DNA from: Ferrovibrio sp036381655
GTDB lineage: Bacteria > Pseudomonadota > Alphaproteobacteria > Ferrovibrionales > Ferrovibrionaceae
Assembly (NCBI RefSeq): GCF_036381655.1
Contig: NZ_DASVCJ010000054.1
Location: 45,328 to 109,327 of the forward strand
Direction: 5' to 3'
Length of the DNA stretch: 64,000 nt
This document shows positions 17,234-25,704 of this stretch, piece after piece. The notes beneath the pieces were generated by a model that had not been told where the DNA came from, did no database searches, and saw nothing but the letters and a program-made list of their open reading frames with translations. The number at the start of each line of letters is the position of its first letter. Position 1 is the stretch's first letter. A program made the position numbers and the translations under genes.

Positions 17234-18613
17234 ATGTTCGAGTCCCTAAGCGGCAAACTGGGCGAGGTTTTCGATCGGCTGCGCAAGCGCGGCGCGCTGA
17301 CCGAGTCCGACGTCTCCGAGGCGCTGCGCGAAGTGCGCGTCGCGCTGCTGGAAGCCGATGTCGCGCTGCCGGTGGTGAAATCCTTCATCGACGGCGTGAA
17401 ATCCAAGGCCGTCGGCCAGGACGTGCTGCGCTCGGTCACGCCGGGCCAGATGGTGATCAAGATCGTCCATGATTACCTGGTCGAGATGCTGGGCGGCGGC
17501 GCCGGCGAAAACGAAGCCGGCCTCGACCTCGCCGCCGTGCCGCCGGTGCCGGTGCTGATGGTCGGCCTGCAGGGCTCGGGCAAGACGACCTCGACGGCGA
17601 AGATCGCGCTGCGCCTGCAAAACAGGGAACGCAAGAAGGTGCTGATGGCGTCGCTCGACGTCTATCGCCCGGCCGCGCAGGAGCAGCTGCGCATCCTCGG
17701 CGAGCAGACCGGCGTGGCGACCTTGCCCGTGGTCGCCGGCCAGATGCCGGTCGACATCGCCAAGCGCGCCATGCAGGCCGCCAGGCTGGGCGGCTACGAC
17801 GTGCTGATGCTGGATACCGCCGGCCGGCTGCATATCGACGAGCCGCTGATGCTGGAAGTCGCCGCCGTGCGCGACGCCGTGCAGCCGCATGAGACCATCC
17901 TGGTCGCCGATGCGCTGACCGGCCAGGACGCCGTCAACGTCGCCAAGAGCTTCAACGAACGCGTCGGCATCACCGGCATCATGCTGACCCGCGTCGACGG
18001 CGACGGCCGCGGCGGCGCGGCGCTGTCGATGCGCGCCGTCACCGGCAAGCCGATCAAGCTGATCGGCGTCGGCGAGAAGATGGACGCGCTGGAAGCCTTC
18101 CATCCCGAGCGCATCGCGCAGCGCATCCTCGGCATGGGCGACATCGTCTCGCTGGTCGAGAAGGCGGCCGAGACGATCGAGAAGGAGGAAGCCGAGCGGC
18201 TGGCCGCCCGCGTGCAGAAAGGCCAGTTCGATCTCGACGACATGGCCTCGCAGCTCAAGCAGCTGCGCAAGATGGGCGGCATGTCGGGCGTGATGAACCT
18301 GCTGCCGGGCGTAGGCAAGATCAAGCAGCAACTGGCCCAGGCCAATGTGGATGAGAGCATCCTCAAGCGCCAGGAGGCCATCATCGGCTCGATGACCAAG
18401 CACGAGCGCAAGAATCCCAAGCTGATCCATGCCTCGCGCAAGAAGCGCATCGCGGCAGGCTCGGGCACCTCGGTGCAGGACGTCAACAAGCTGCTCAAGC
18501 AGCATATGCAGATGGCCGACATGATGAAGCGCATGTCCAAGCTGGGGCAGAAGGGCTTCGCCCGCAGCCTCGGCGGCATGCTCGGTGGCGGCGGAATGCC
18601 GAAGTTTCAGTAA
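17234..18613 (+). CDS. ffh: Signal recognition particle protein Ffh
   Basis: GTPase subunit of the signal recognition particle. It binds the SRP RNA and signal peptides of inner-membrane proteins. The 459 residues show the N domain (MFESLSGKLGEVFDRLRKRG), G1 GLQGSGKTTSTAKIA near residue 110, DVYRPAAQEQL, DTAGRLHID, the TRVDGDGRGGAALS segment, and the methionine-rich M domain (MASQLKQLRKMGGMSGVMNLLPG, MQMADMMKRMSKLGQ). The ATG at 17234 was chosen on homology and the upstream AAGGAAG. It heads the ffh-rpsP-rimM-trmD-rplS block. Confidence 0.97.
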   Translation: MFESLSGKLGEVFDRLRKRGALTESDVSEALREVRVALLEADVALPVVKSFIDGVKSKAVGQDVLRSVTPGQMVIKIVHDYLVEMLGGGAGENEAGLDLAAVPPVPVLMVGLQGSGKTTSTAKIALRLQNRERKKVLMASLDVYRPAAQEQLRILGEQTGVATLPVVAGQMPVDIAKRAMQAARLGGYDVLMLDTAGRLHIDEPLMLEVAAVRDAVQPHETILVADALTGQDAVNVAKSFNERVGITGIMLTRVDGDGRGGAALSMRAVTGKPIKLIGVGEKMDALEAFHPERIAQRILGMGDIVSLVEKAAETIEKEEAERLAARVQKGQFDLDDMASQLKQLRKMGGMSGVMNLLPGVGKIKQQLAQANVDESILKRQEAIIGSMTKHERKNPKLIHASRKKRIAAGSGTSVQDVNKLLKQHMQMADMMKRMSKLGQKGFARSLGGMLGGGGMPKFQ

Positions 18614-18650
18614 TTCGCAAGGTTCAACTGGTTTTAGGAAAGGAAGATCG

Positions 18651-19022
18651 ATGTCCCTGAAGATCCGCATGTCGCGCGGCGGCGCCAAGAAGCGCCCGTA
18701 TTACCGTATCGTCGTGGCCGATTCGCGCAGCCCGCGCGACGGCCGCTTCATCGAGAAGGTCGGCTCCTACGATCCGATGCTGCCGAAGGGCTCGCAGCGC
18801 GTGCAGCTCGACGTCGACCGCATCAAGTACTGGCTGGACAGCGGCGCCACCCCGTCGGACCGCTGCGCCCGCTTCTTCGCCGATGCCGGCCTGATGAAGT
18901 GGCAGCACGGCAACAACCCGGTCAAGGGCAAGCCGAAGGCCAAGGCGCAGGAGCGCATGAAGGCCGCCGAGGAAGCCGCCAAGGCGGCCGCCGAAGCGCC
19001 GGCCGGCGGCGAGGCTGCCTGA
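18651..19022 (+). CDS. rpsP: 30S ribosomal protein S16
   Basis: Small-subunit ribosomal protein needed for 30S assembly. The 123 residues begin MSLKIRMSRGGAKKRPYYRIVVADSR, with DGRFIEKVGSYDP and DRIKYWLDSGATPSDRCARF in the conserved core. The last 35 residues form the Lys/Ala-rich extension common in alphaproteobacteria. The ATG is preceded by AGGAAAGGAAG, a strong ribosome-binding site, 37 bp after the ffh stop. Confidence 0.97.
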   Translation: MSLKIRMSRGGAKKRPYYRIVVADSRSPRDGRFIEKVGSYDPMLPKGSQRVQLDVDRIKYWLDSGATPSDRCARFFADAGLMKWQHGNNPVKGKPKAKAQERMKAAEEAAKAAAEAPAGGEAA

Positions 19023-19028
19023 TAGGGC

Positions 19029-19580
19029 ATGACGCGCAGGGTCATGCTGGGCGTCGTGATCGGCGCGCAGGGCATCCGCGGCGAGGTGAAGGTGAAGGCC
19101 TTCACCGCAGAGCCGGAAGCGATCGGCGATTACGGCCCGCTTCAGGATGCGCGCGGCGAACGACGCTTCGATCTGACCGTGCGGCGTTGGGTGAAAGGTG
19201 ACGTGGTGACCGCTGCCATCGCAGGCGTGAGTGACCGCAACGCAGCCGAGGCGCTGAAAGGCACCGAGCTGTATGTGTCGCGCGACGCATTGCCGGAAGC
19301 GGAGGACGGCGAGTTCTACTACGCCGACCTGGTCGGCCTGACGGCAGTCACGCCGGCCGGCGCGGTACTGGGCAGCGTGGTGGCGGTGCATAATTTCGGC
19401 GCCGGCGACATGCTGGAAGTGAAGCCCGAAAGCGGCAAGTCGGTCATGGTGCCGTTTATTGACGATGCCGTGCCCGAGGTTGACCTTGCGGGCGGCAGGC
19501 TGCTGGTGGATCCCGCCTTCTGGCTCGGCGACGAGGGCCGGGGCGGCGGGCGCGGCGAGGACCGCGAGGTCGAAGAGTGA
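19029..19580 (+). CDS. rimM: Ribosome maturation factor RimM
   Basis: Binds S19 and helps mature the 16S rRNA 3' domain in the 30S subunit. The 183 residues have the N-terminal beta-barrel (MLGVVIGAQGIRGEVKVKAFT), the SDRNAAEALKGTELYVSRDALPEAEDGEFYYADLVGL stretch, and the PRC-barrel GAVLGSVVAVHNFGAGDMLEV with VMVPFIDDAVPEVDL. It starts 6 bp after rpsP and overlaps trmD by 4 bp. The last 15 residues are a Gly/Arg/Glu-rich tail. Confidence 0.96.
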   Translation: MTRRVMLGVVIGAQGIRGEVKVKAFTAEPEAIGDYGPLQDARGERRFDLTVRRWVKGDVVTAAIAGVSDRNAAEALKGTELYVSRDALPEAEDGEFYYADLVGLTAVTPAGAVLGSVVAVHNFGAGDMLEVKPESGKSVMVPFIDDAVPEVDLAGGRLLVDPAFWLGDEGRGGGRGEDREVEE

Positions 19581-20347
19581 GTAAGGCTCCGGCCAGGCCG
19601 TGGACGGCGCGGGTATTGACCTTATACCCGGCGATGTTCCCCGGCCCGCTGGGGCAGAGTCTGGCCGGCCGGGCGCTGGCCGATGGCGTGTGGTCCCTGA
19701 CGGCGGTGGACATCCGCGACTTTGCGCGCGATAAACACCGCACCGTGGACGACACGCCCTTCGGCGGCGGGCCCGGCATGGTGATGCGGCCCGATGTGCT
19801 GGCGGCGGCGATCGACTCCGTGATGGGAGGCGATGTGACGGGAGGCGATGCGGGACATGCCGACCCGGCCGCGAGGACGCAGCCGCTGGTGTATTTCTCG
19901 CCGCGCGGCCGGCGCCTGGATCAGGCGCTGGTGCACGAGGTGAAGGCGGCAGGCGGCGCGACGCTGATCTGCGGCCGGTTCGAAGGGGTGGACGAGCGCC
20001 TGCTTGAAGCGCGCCCCGTCGTCGAGGTCAGCCTCGGCGATTTCGTCCTCTCGGGCGGCGAGATCGCGGCCTTGGCGTTGCTCGACGCCGTGGTGCGGCT
20101 GCTGCCCGGGGTGATGGGTGCCGAAGAGTCCGGCACCGAAGAGAGTTTCGCGGAGGGTCTGCTGGAATATCCCCAGTATACCCGGCCGCAGATATGGGAA
20201 GGCCGTGGCGTGCCGGATGTGCTGCTGTCGGGCCACCATGAGAAGATCGCAGCCTGGCGGCGCGCAATGGCGGAGAAGGTCACCGCCGAACGCCGGCCGG
20301 ATCTGTGGGAACAATACCGGCGGCGCAAGGGCGGCGGCGGAACGTGA
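19577..20347 (+). CDS. trmD: tRNA (guanine-N1-)-methyltransferase
   Basis: Makes m1G37 in tRNAs reading CNN/proline-type codons and prevents frameshifting. The 256 residues contain LYPAMFPGPLGQSLAGRAL, DDTPFGGGPGMVMRPDVLAAA, LVYFSPRGRRLDQALV, the knot motifs CGRFEGVDERLLE and DFVLSGGEIAALALLDAVVRLLPGV, and the C-terminal YPQYTRPQIWEGRGVPDVLLSGHH. The start is a GTG at 19577 overlapping the rimM stop by 4 bp. Confidence 0.97.
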   Translation: MSKAPARPWTARVLTLYPAMFPGPLGQSLAGRALADGVWSLTAVDIRDFARDKHRTVDDTPFGGGPGMVMRPDVLAAAIDSVMGGDVTGGDAGHADPAARTQPLVYFSPRGRRLDQALVHEVKAAGGATLICGRFEGVDERLLEARPVVEVSLGDFVLSGGEIAALALLDAVVRLLPGVMGAEESGTEESFAEGLLEYPQYTRPQIWEGRGVPDVLLSGHHEKIAAWRRAMAEKVTAERRPDLWEQYRRRKGGGGT

Positions 20348-20388
20348 AACGAGTTTGGACCTATTGAAGGACAGAAAGGCGGTTGGCC

Positions 20389-20772
20389 ATGAATCTTTTG
20401 CAGCAGATCGAGAAGGAGCAGTCCGACGCTCTCGCCGCGGCGCGCGCCGTGCCGGATTTCGGCCCGGGCGACACGCTCAAGGTGAATGTGAAGGTCGTCG
20501 AAGGCGGCCGCGAGCGCGTGCAGGCCTATGAGGGCGTGTGCATCGCCCGCTCCAACCGCGGCCTGAACTCCTCCTTCACCGTGCGCAAGATCAGCTACGG
20601 CGAGGGCGTCGAGCGCATCTTCCCGCTCTATTCGCCGCGCATCGATTCCATCGTCGTGGTGCGCCGCGGCGATGTCCGCCGCGCCAAGCTGTATTACCTG
20701 CGCGGCCGGACCGGCAAGGCGGCCCGCATCACCGAGAAGCGCGAAGTCCAAAGCGCCGCCGACAAGGCGTAA
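20389..20772 (+). CDS. rplS: 50S ribosomal protein L19
   Basis: Large-subunit protein at the 30S-50S interface. The 127 residues read MNLLQQIEKEQ, then FGPGDTLKVNVKVVEGGRERVQAYEGVCIARSNRGLNSSFTVRKISYGEGVERIFPLYSPRIDSI, and a basic C-terminus with AKLYYLRGRTGKAARI. A TTG two codons earlier is possible, but the ATG at 20389 fits the AGAAAGGCGG ribosome-binding site better. It is the last gene of the ffh block and is followed by a strong terminator. Confidence 0.97.
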   Translation: MNLLQQIEKEQSDALAAARAVPDFGPGDTLKVNVKVVEGGRERVQAYEGVCIARSNRGLNSSFTVRKISYGEGVERIFPLYSPRIDSIVVVRRGDVRRAKLYYLRGRTGKAARITEKREVQSAADKA

Positions 20773-20800
20773 GCCCGCGCCCGTTTTCTGAAATGCGGAA

Positions 20801-20836
20801 CCGCCCGCCGGTCTTGCGATCGGCGGGCGGCTTTCT
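20801..20836 (+). terminator. Rho-independent terminator after rplS
   Basis: A perfect 10-bp inverted repeat, CCGCCCGCCG and CGGCGGGCGG, with a 10-nt loop, followed by CTTTCT. It closes the ffh-rplS transcription unit, and the hemerythrin gene converges just beyond it. Confidence 0.85.
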
Positions 20837-20856
20837 GTATCCGCTGCGGCGGCCGT

Positions 20857-21540
20857 TCAGGCCTTGCCCGTCATCTGGGCAAGCAGCTCGATCTTGCGCT
20901 GCATCAGCTTTTCGCCGAGCTCGCGCAGGTCCAGTTCGCTGTCCTGCAATTGCGGGAAAAGCTCGTTCTCTTCTTCCTTGACGTGGTGCTTGACGTATTC
21001 GCCCAGCACCTTGACCTTGGCGTCGTACAGCTCCTCGCCCGGCTTCATCGCCTCGATCTCGGCGATCAGCTGCTTGGCCGAGGCATGCTCGACGATGGCC
21101 TCGTCGACCAGATCGGATTCCACCGCCTCGGATTCCTCATGCGCGGCGGGATACAGCAGCTCTTCCTCGATCATGGCATGCACCGTGAGCATCAGGCAGA
21201 TTTTGGCCGCGAGCTTGCCTTTCTCCGCCTTGCTGTCGAGCTGCTCGTATTGCTCGAAGAAGCTTTCGACCTCGCGGTGATCCTGCTTGAGCAGGGCCGT
21301 GGCGTCCGCCGGCACGGTCTGCTCGGCCACCATCTGGCTCATCTGCCGCGCGATTTTCTTCATCGCCGGCGTCACCGTCAGCCGGCCGCGCCGGCGCGCC
21401 GGCTTGCGCGGGGCGGCGGATTTGCGCCGCGTCGCGCTGCGCGAGGCGGCGGCCGGTTTGCGCCGCGTCGTGGCCGCGCGTTTCGTGCCGGCGCGGGCGG
21501 CGGTGCGGGATTTGCTTTTCGTCTGCGTCCGTCTGGCCAT
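20857..21540 (-). CDS. Hemerythrin domain protein with histone H1-like basic tail
   Basis: A 227-residue protein in two parts. Residues 1-60 are Lys/Arg/Ala/Thr-rich (TQTKSKSRTAARAGTKRA, PRKPARRRGR), resembling histone H1-like DNA-binding tails. Residues 70-227 are a hemerythrin HHE di-iron domain: KQDHREVESFF, LTVHAMIEEELLYPA, VEHASAKQL and HHVKEEENELFPQL supply the His and acidic ligands. Such domains bind O2 or NO or sense iron. The start was set at MARRTQ because of a clear AGGAGG. The next gene upstream, the ferritin-like gene, ends 10 bp before this start on the same strand, so the two are co-transcribed. Confidence 0.88.
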   Translation of the reverse strand: MARRTQTKSKSRTAARAGTKRAATTRRKPAAASRSATRRKSAAPRKPARRRGRLTVTPAMKKIARQMSQMVAEQTVPADATALLKQDHREVESFFEQYEQLDSKAEKGKLAAKICLMLTVHAMIEEELLYPAAHEESEAVESDLVDEAIVEHASAKQLIAEIEAMKPGEELYDAKVKVLGEYVKHHVKEEENELFPQLQDSELDLRELGEKLMQRKIELLAQMTGKA

Positions 21541-21550
21541 GGGATCCCTC

Positions 21551-22810
21551 CTAGGCGGCAAGTCGTTCGGCATATTGCGTCTTGGCGCCGTTGCGCTCGT
21601 CGTCGCGCCGCAGCCCCTCGGCCGGATTCGGCCCTTCCGATTCGAAACGGTAGTCGCGGCCGAGCCTGCTCTTGGCCGCGTCGATGACCTGCTCGCTCGG
21701 CACGCCGCCCTCGTTCACCTTCGCCTGATAGGCGAAATAGCGGTGATCGCGCGGCAGCTCCCCGATCGGCAGGAACCTGTCCTCGCTTGCCGTCAGATCG
21801 ACCTGCGCGCCCAGCACCTGGCGCAGATAGGCCTTGTTGTCCTGGAACATCAGCGGCTCTGTCATGGCCTTGGGCAGCATCTCGGCGGGATCGCGGTTTT
21901 CCACCTGGCGCATCATCTCGCAGGCAAGGCGCAGATGCTCGATCTCCATGTTCAGATGCAGCTCGTAGAGCGCCTTCACCCGGGCATCCGGCTCCTGCTG
22001 CATGAACGACCAGTAGAGCCAGCATTCGTTGTATTCGTGCAGCACCAGGTTGGTCAGCCAGGAGGCGGTCGGATCGAGGATCGATTCGTAATGGCTGACA
22101 TGCTGTTCCTCGATCTCGGCGATCTCGGCATACAGGCCGCGCGCCAGCGGCTCCTGCGGCCGGTTGCCGATGGTCATGTAGAAATTCATCGTCTGCTGCT
22201 CGGCCGCCATCACGGTCAGCGCGTTCAGGACCGATTGCGTCTCGGCCGCCAGCGCCGTCATCGGCCGGCGAATCTCGTCGCGCGGATCGCGGTGCTCGAA
22301 TATGGTCGGCCGGCCCGGCGTGATCTCGGTCAGGCCGCCGACGATCTGCTCCGCCTTCTTGTCGCCTTCGGTCAGCGCCATCAGGTTGGCGTAGCGGTAG
22401 AGGTGGTCGAAATCCTCCAGCAGGCCGAATTCGTAGACCTGGCGCAGATAGGCGTCCGGCTCGTGCCGGGCGATCCAGGCGGTCAGGTCGACGGCGACCT
22501 GCTCGTAGCCGATGGTCACCTCCAGCGTGGTTTCGTCGCCCGGGATCAGCCAGTTGATCGCCTTCTGCTGCTGCGCTTCGGCGCGGCGCACCAGGGCGAG
22601 CTGCTGCTTGATCTGCGGATCGGCGGTATGGCGCGCCATGTTGTGCGAGAACCAGATCGCCTCCATCTCGGCGCCGTTCATCACGATGCCGCGGCACCGG
22701 CTGAACGGGTGCACGCTTTCCTTGTCGTAGGGCGCAACGTTCAGCTCGGACCAATTGCGGAACTGCCGTTCGATGGGAATGCCGCGCTCCTGTAGCGGAT
22801 TGAATGTCAT
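21551..22810 (-). CDS. Large ferritin-like (di-iron helical) protein, function unknown
   Basis: A 419-residue, mostly helical protein without signal peptide. Paired acidic/His motifs typical of ferritin-like di-iron sites recur: GAEMEAIWFSHN near residue 47, EFGLLEDFDHLYRY near 127, YAEIAEIEEQHVSHYES near 225, and LNMEIEHLRLACEMM near 285. The number of sites suggests two four-helix bundles. The ATG at 22810 has an AGGAGG. It lies 10 bp upstream of the hemerythrin gene in one operon, which supports a joint role in iron, oxygen or peroxide handling. The exact family name is not certain. Confidence 0.7.
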   Translation of the reverse strand: MTFNPLQERGIPIERQFRNWSELNVAPYDKESVHPFSRCRGIVMNGAEMEAIWFSHNMARHTADPQIKQQLALVRRAEAQQQKAINWLIPGDETTLEVTIGYEQVAVDLTAWIARHEPDAYLRQVYEFGLLEDFDHLYRYANLMALTEGDKKAEQIVGGLTEITPGRPTIFEHRDPRDEIRRPMTALAAETQSVLNALTVMAAEQQTMNFYMTIGNRPQEPLARGLYAEIAEIEEQHVSHYESILDPTASWLTNLVLHEYNECWLYWSFMQQEPDARVKALYELHLNMEIEHLRLACEMMRQVENRDPAEMLPKAMTEPLMFQDNKAYLRQVLGAQVDLTASEDRFLPIGELPRDHRYFAYQAKVNEGGVPSEQVIDAAKSRLGRDYRFESEGPNPAEGLRRDDERNGAKTQYAERLAA

Positions 22811-23013
22811 GGGGGCTCCTCCCGCGGTCGCCAAGATCGACAACGCATCCCGGCCTTCGGCAGTGATCGCTCGCCGACGGACGCGGCCTGATGAGCCCAC
22901 AACGGCAGCGCCATTCGGTTGTTCCGCGCCGCGCTTGTTATTTTTGAAAGGTTCAAAGCAAGGCGCCGCGCGGACGGCGGCTGGAACGGCGATGGCGATG
23001 GCGAACCGAAAGA

Positions 23014-23505
23014 TCAGTCGGCGGCGTCGGCCTGCAGCGCCGGGGCAGGCTGCAGCGGCGCGGGCGGCTGCGGCGCGGGCGGCTGCGGCGCAGGCTGCGC
23101 CAGGCCCGCCTTGGCCTGATGCGCGGCCACGTCCGGTCCCTTCTGCGCCGACCAGCGCGCCAGCGCATCCAGCACCGGGCGCAGCGACACGCCAAGCTCG
23201 GTCAGCCAGTATTCGACTTTCGGCGGCACCGCGGCATGCACGCGGCGGCCGACCAGACCGGCCGCTTCGAGCGCGCGCAACTGCTTGGTCAATTCCTTCT
23301 GGGTGATCAGCGGGATCGCGCGGGCCAGATCGCTGAAACGCAGCATCGGCCGGTTCCGGCTCTGCGCCAGCGAGAGCGTCAGGATGATCGGCACCGCCCA
23401 TTTATTGGCGATCAGATCCAAGGTCGCGCCGATCATGCGGGCGCAAATCTCATGGCCGTCGGCGGTGAGATAGCGGCGGTAATCCAGATCGTTTCCGGTA
23501 GGCAT
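23014..23505 (-). CDS. HxlR family transcriptional regulator
   Basis: A 163-residue winged-helix regulator. The family core is plain: GHEICARMIGATLDLIANKWAVPIILTLS, FSDLARAIPLITQKELTKQLRALEAAGLVGRRVHAAVPPKVEYWLTELG, and SLRPVLDALARW. HxlR proteins sense electrophiles or quinones, often through a Cys; one Cys lies at position 18 of the visible N-terminal part (HEICARM). The last 30 residues are an unusual Pro/Ala/Gln-repeat tail. The start at MPTGND leaves 167 bp to the divergent GST gene, the likely target. An imperfect palindrome of the TACTTGCAAAAGGATA type at 23532-23549 is a candidate operator. Confidence 0.87.
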   Translation of the reverse strand: MPTGNDLDYRRYLTADGHEICARMIGATLDLIANKWAVPIILTLSLAQSRNRPMLRFSDLARAIPLITQKELTKQLRALEAAGLVGRRVHAAVPPKVEYWLTELGVSLRPVLDALARWSAQKGPDVAAHQAKAGLAQPAPQPPAPQPPAPLQPAPALQADAAD

Positions 23506-23672
23506 GCGGTAAGTATAGAGGCTTTCGGTGCCTACTTGCAAAAGGATACTACGGCGTCATATGCCAGACGCGCGAAACATTGCGGCGGGCGAATCGGGAC
23601 CGGGCAACCGGAATGCAGCCCGCCGCCGCAAGGTTTGGCCGTTTCGCATCATCAGGAGAGGGTCACCGAATC

Positions 23673-24323
23673 ATGTCCAAGCTGGAATTCTATTTCACGC
23701 CCGGCGCCTGCTCGCTGGCGACTCACATCGCGCTGGAGGAAGCCGGGGCGAAGTTCGACGCGCAGCCGATTTCGCTGAAGAAGGGCCAGCAATACACGCC
23801 GGAATATCTCGCGCTCAATCCGAAGGGCAAGGTGCCGCTGCTCGTCATCGACGGCAGGCCGCTGACCGAGAATGTGGCGATCCTGAGCTGGCTGAACCGC
23901 ACCTATCCGCAGGCCAAGCTGCTGCCGGCGGGCGATCCGATGCGCGAGGCCGAGGCCCTGTCCTTCATCGTGTGGTGCACCTCGGGAATCCATCCCGTGA
24001 TGTCGCGCTTCTTCGGACCGCAGAAATTCTGCGACCTGCCGGACAGCGCCGACAACGTGAAGCATCTCGCCGCCGAGGCGACGGCGAAGAATTTCACCCT
24101 GGTCGAGAAGATGCTGGCCGGCAAGGATTGGCTGTTCGGCGACTGGTCGGTGGCCGACGGCTATATCTTCGTCTTCTGGCGCTGGGCCCAGGCGCTCAAG
24201 CTCGACACCGCGGCCTTCCCCAATTACGCCGCGCATGCCGAACGCATGCAGCAGCGCCCGGCGGTACAGCGGGCGCTGGAGCGCGAGAAGGAAAGCCAGG
24301 CGGCGCTGGACAAGGCCGCCTAA
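23673..24323 (+). CDS. Glutathione S-transferase
   Basis: A 216-residue cytosolic glutathione transferase, close to the bacterial GstA/beta class. The N-terminal thioredoxin-like domain has FYFTPGACSLATHIALEEAG (with the class-typical Cys), NPKGKVPLLVIDG and LTENVAILSWL. The all-helical C-terminal domain has LFGDWSVADGYIFVFWRWA and ends RPAVQRALEREKES. The ATG at 23673 has GGAG upstream. It is divergent from the HxlR gene and followed by DoxX genes, which suggests an electrophile-detoxification unit. Confidence 0.93.
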   Translation: MSKLEFYFTPGACSLATHIALEEAGAKFDAQPISLKKGQQYTPEYLALNPKGKVPLLVIDGRPLTENVAILSWLNRTYPQAKLLPAGDPMREAEALSFIVWCTSGIHPVMSRFFGPQKFCDLPDSADNVKHLAAEATAKNFTLVEKMLAGKDWLFGDWSVADGYIFVFWRWAQALKLDTAAFPNYAAHAERMQQRPAVQRALEREKESQAALDKAA

Positions 24324-24411
24324 AAAGGCAAAGGCTTGTAGCTGCGGCCGGCGCGCGGCCGGCCGCGGCAATCGTACCTTCAATCAAAGCCATAACCATA
24401 CGGGGGTAGCC

Positions 24412-24819
24412 ATGGCATTCATCGAGAAGTTCGGACCGCTGATCGGTCGCATCCTCATCGCGCTGCTGTACATCAAGTCGGGCTGGGGCAAGCTGACCGG
24501 CTTCGAAGGCATCGTGAAGTACATCGCCAGCGCGGGCCTGCCGATGCCGTCGGTCGGCGCCGTCATCGCCATCCTGGTCGAATTGCCGGTGGCGATTGCG
24601 CTGGTGGTCGGCTTCAAGGCGCGCTATGCCGCACTGATCATGGCCGTGTTCACCCTGGCCGCCGCGATCCTGTTCCACAATTACTGGACGATGACGGATG
24701 CGGCGAAGGCCTATGCCAATATGCTGAACTTCTACAAGAACCTGTCGATCACCGGCGGTCTGCTGTTCATCGCCGCCTTCGGCCCCGGCGCCTACAGCGT
24801 CGACGGGCGCAAGGCCTGA
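24412..24819 (+). CDS. DoxX family membrane protein (copy 1)
   Basis: A 135-residue integral membrane protein of the DoxX/DoxD family. The family start FGPLIGRILIALLYIKSGWGKLTGFEGIVKYIASAGLPMP is followed by helices AVIAILVELPVAIALVVGF, ALIMAVFTLAAAILFHNYW and FYKNLSITGGLLFIAAFGPG. Four membrane segments are predicted. DoxX proteins are linked to quinone or thiosulfate oxidation and to redox stress. It lies 88 bp after the GST gene and is followed by a strong hairpin. Two more DoxX genes follow in the same direction. Confidence 0.9.
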   Translation: MAFIEKFGPLIGRILIALLYIKSGWGKLTGFEGIVKYIASAGLPMPSVGAVIAILVELPVAIALVVGFKARYAALIMAVFTLAAAILFHNYWTMTDAAKAYANMLNFYKNLSITGGLLFIAAFGPGAYSVDGRKA

Positions 24820-24843
24820 ACGCGTAAGCAAGCCACAATCGAA

Positions 24844-24877
24844 GGTGGCGCCGGAGGATGCCGGCGCCACCGGATTT
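24844..24877 (+). terminator. Hairpin after DoxX copy 1
   Basis: GGTGGCGCCGG and CCGGCGCCACC form a perfect 11-bp stem with a 6-nt loop, 24 bp after the stop. The T-tract is weak (GATTTCG), so termination may be partial. Confidence 0.6.
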
Positions 24878-24972
24878 CGTGCAAACGGCCACCGATTGAT
24901 CACAGCCATTCGCTGGCGATTGCGCTCAGAATCCGGCACGCTCTGCGGCAGTCATTGCACGGAGCGCAGCGC

Positions 24973-25479
24973 ATGCGGACGTTGTTCAAGGGCCCCTCGC
25001 GGGCGCTGATGGAGGCCTTTGGATCGCTGTTCAGCCGGATGCTGATCGCCGCCTTCTTCCTGCCTTTCGGAATCAAGCATATCAAGGATTATTCCGTTTC
25101 CGCGGGCTATGCCGCCGCGCGCCACCTGCCGATGCCGCATGTGCTGGTCGCCACCGCAATCTTCGCCGAAGCGGGTCTGGGATTTCTGCTGCTGATCGGC
25201 CTGCGCACCCGGCTGACCACCGCCGGGCTGTTTCTGTTCTGCGCCGTCTGGTCGGTGCTGTATCACAATTTCTGGGATGCGCCCTACGAACTCTATGCCG
25301 CCGAGCGGATCATGTTCTTCAAGAACATGGCGATCATGGGCGGCCTGCTGGTGATCGCCCTGCATGGACCGGGGCGCTTTTCCGCCGATGCGCTTCTCGC
25401 CCGCCGCCGCACATCGCCGGCGCGCGCCGCCGGCAGCGGCCAGGACAATGTCGCGACCATCCCCAACCGCGCTGCATAA
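24973..25479 (+). CDS. DoxX family membrane protein (copy 2)
   Basis: A 168-residue DoxX paralogue: LFSRMLIAAFFLPFGIKHIKDYSVSAGYAAARHLPMPHVLVATAIFAEAGLGFLLLIGLRTRLTTAGLFLF, YHNFWDAP and FFKNMAIMGGLLVIALHGPG. The last 35 residues form a basic, presumably cytoplasmic tail absent from copy 1. A TTG start at 24955 is possible; the ATG at 24973 was preferred. The stop codon lies inside the first unit of a 16-bp tandem repeat. The three copies differ clearly from one another, so the duplication is old. Confidence 0.88.
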   Translation: MRTLFKGPSRALMEAFGSLFSRMLIAAFFLPFGIKHIKDYSVSAGYAAARHLPMPHVLVATAIFAEAGLGFLLLIGLRTRLTTAGLFLFCAVWSVLYHNFWDAPYELYAAERIMFFKNMAIMGGLLVIALHGPGRFSADALLARRRTSPARAAGSGQDNVATIPNRAA

Positions 25480-25537
25480 GGGCCGCACTGCATAAGGGCC
25501 GCGCCGCATAAGGGCCGCGCCGCATAAGGGCCGCGCC
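25474..25537 (+). repeat. 16-bp tandem repeat, four units, at the end of DoxX copy 2
   Basis: Units GCATAAGGGCCGCACT (25474-25489) and three identical GCATAAGGGCCGCGCC (25490-25505, 25506-25521, 25522-25537). The first unit includes the last codon and TAA stop of the DoxX gene. No gene lies in the remaining gap to 25704; the rest of that gap shows nothing beyond a CAGCGGAACGTCCAGCGG near-repeat. Confidence 0.9.
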
Positions 25538-25704
25538 CCGACAGACGCGTGGCGGGCAGCGGCATTCGGGCCCGCTTTGATCACAGCTTTCCTGCACGCC
25601 GATCCGCTATCAGCGGAACGTCCAGCGGTTTTCCGCTGTTGATCCGGCAGGGCCCGCACCTGCCGGGCCGCGCCAGGCCGCGTCTAGCCGGGAATGGGAG
25701 AACC

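Noticed and set aside
22811..23013. The 203-bp gap between the ferritin-like gene and the HxlR gene
   Set aside because: Only an upstream continuation of the ferritin-like reading frame is present, with no homology; no separate gene is supported.
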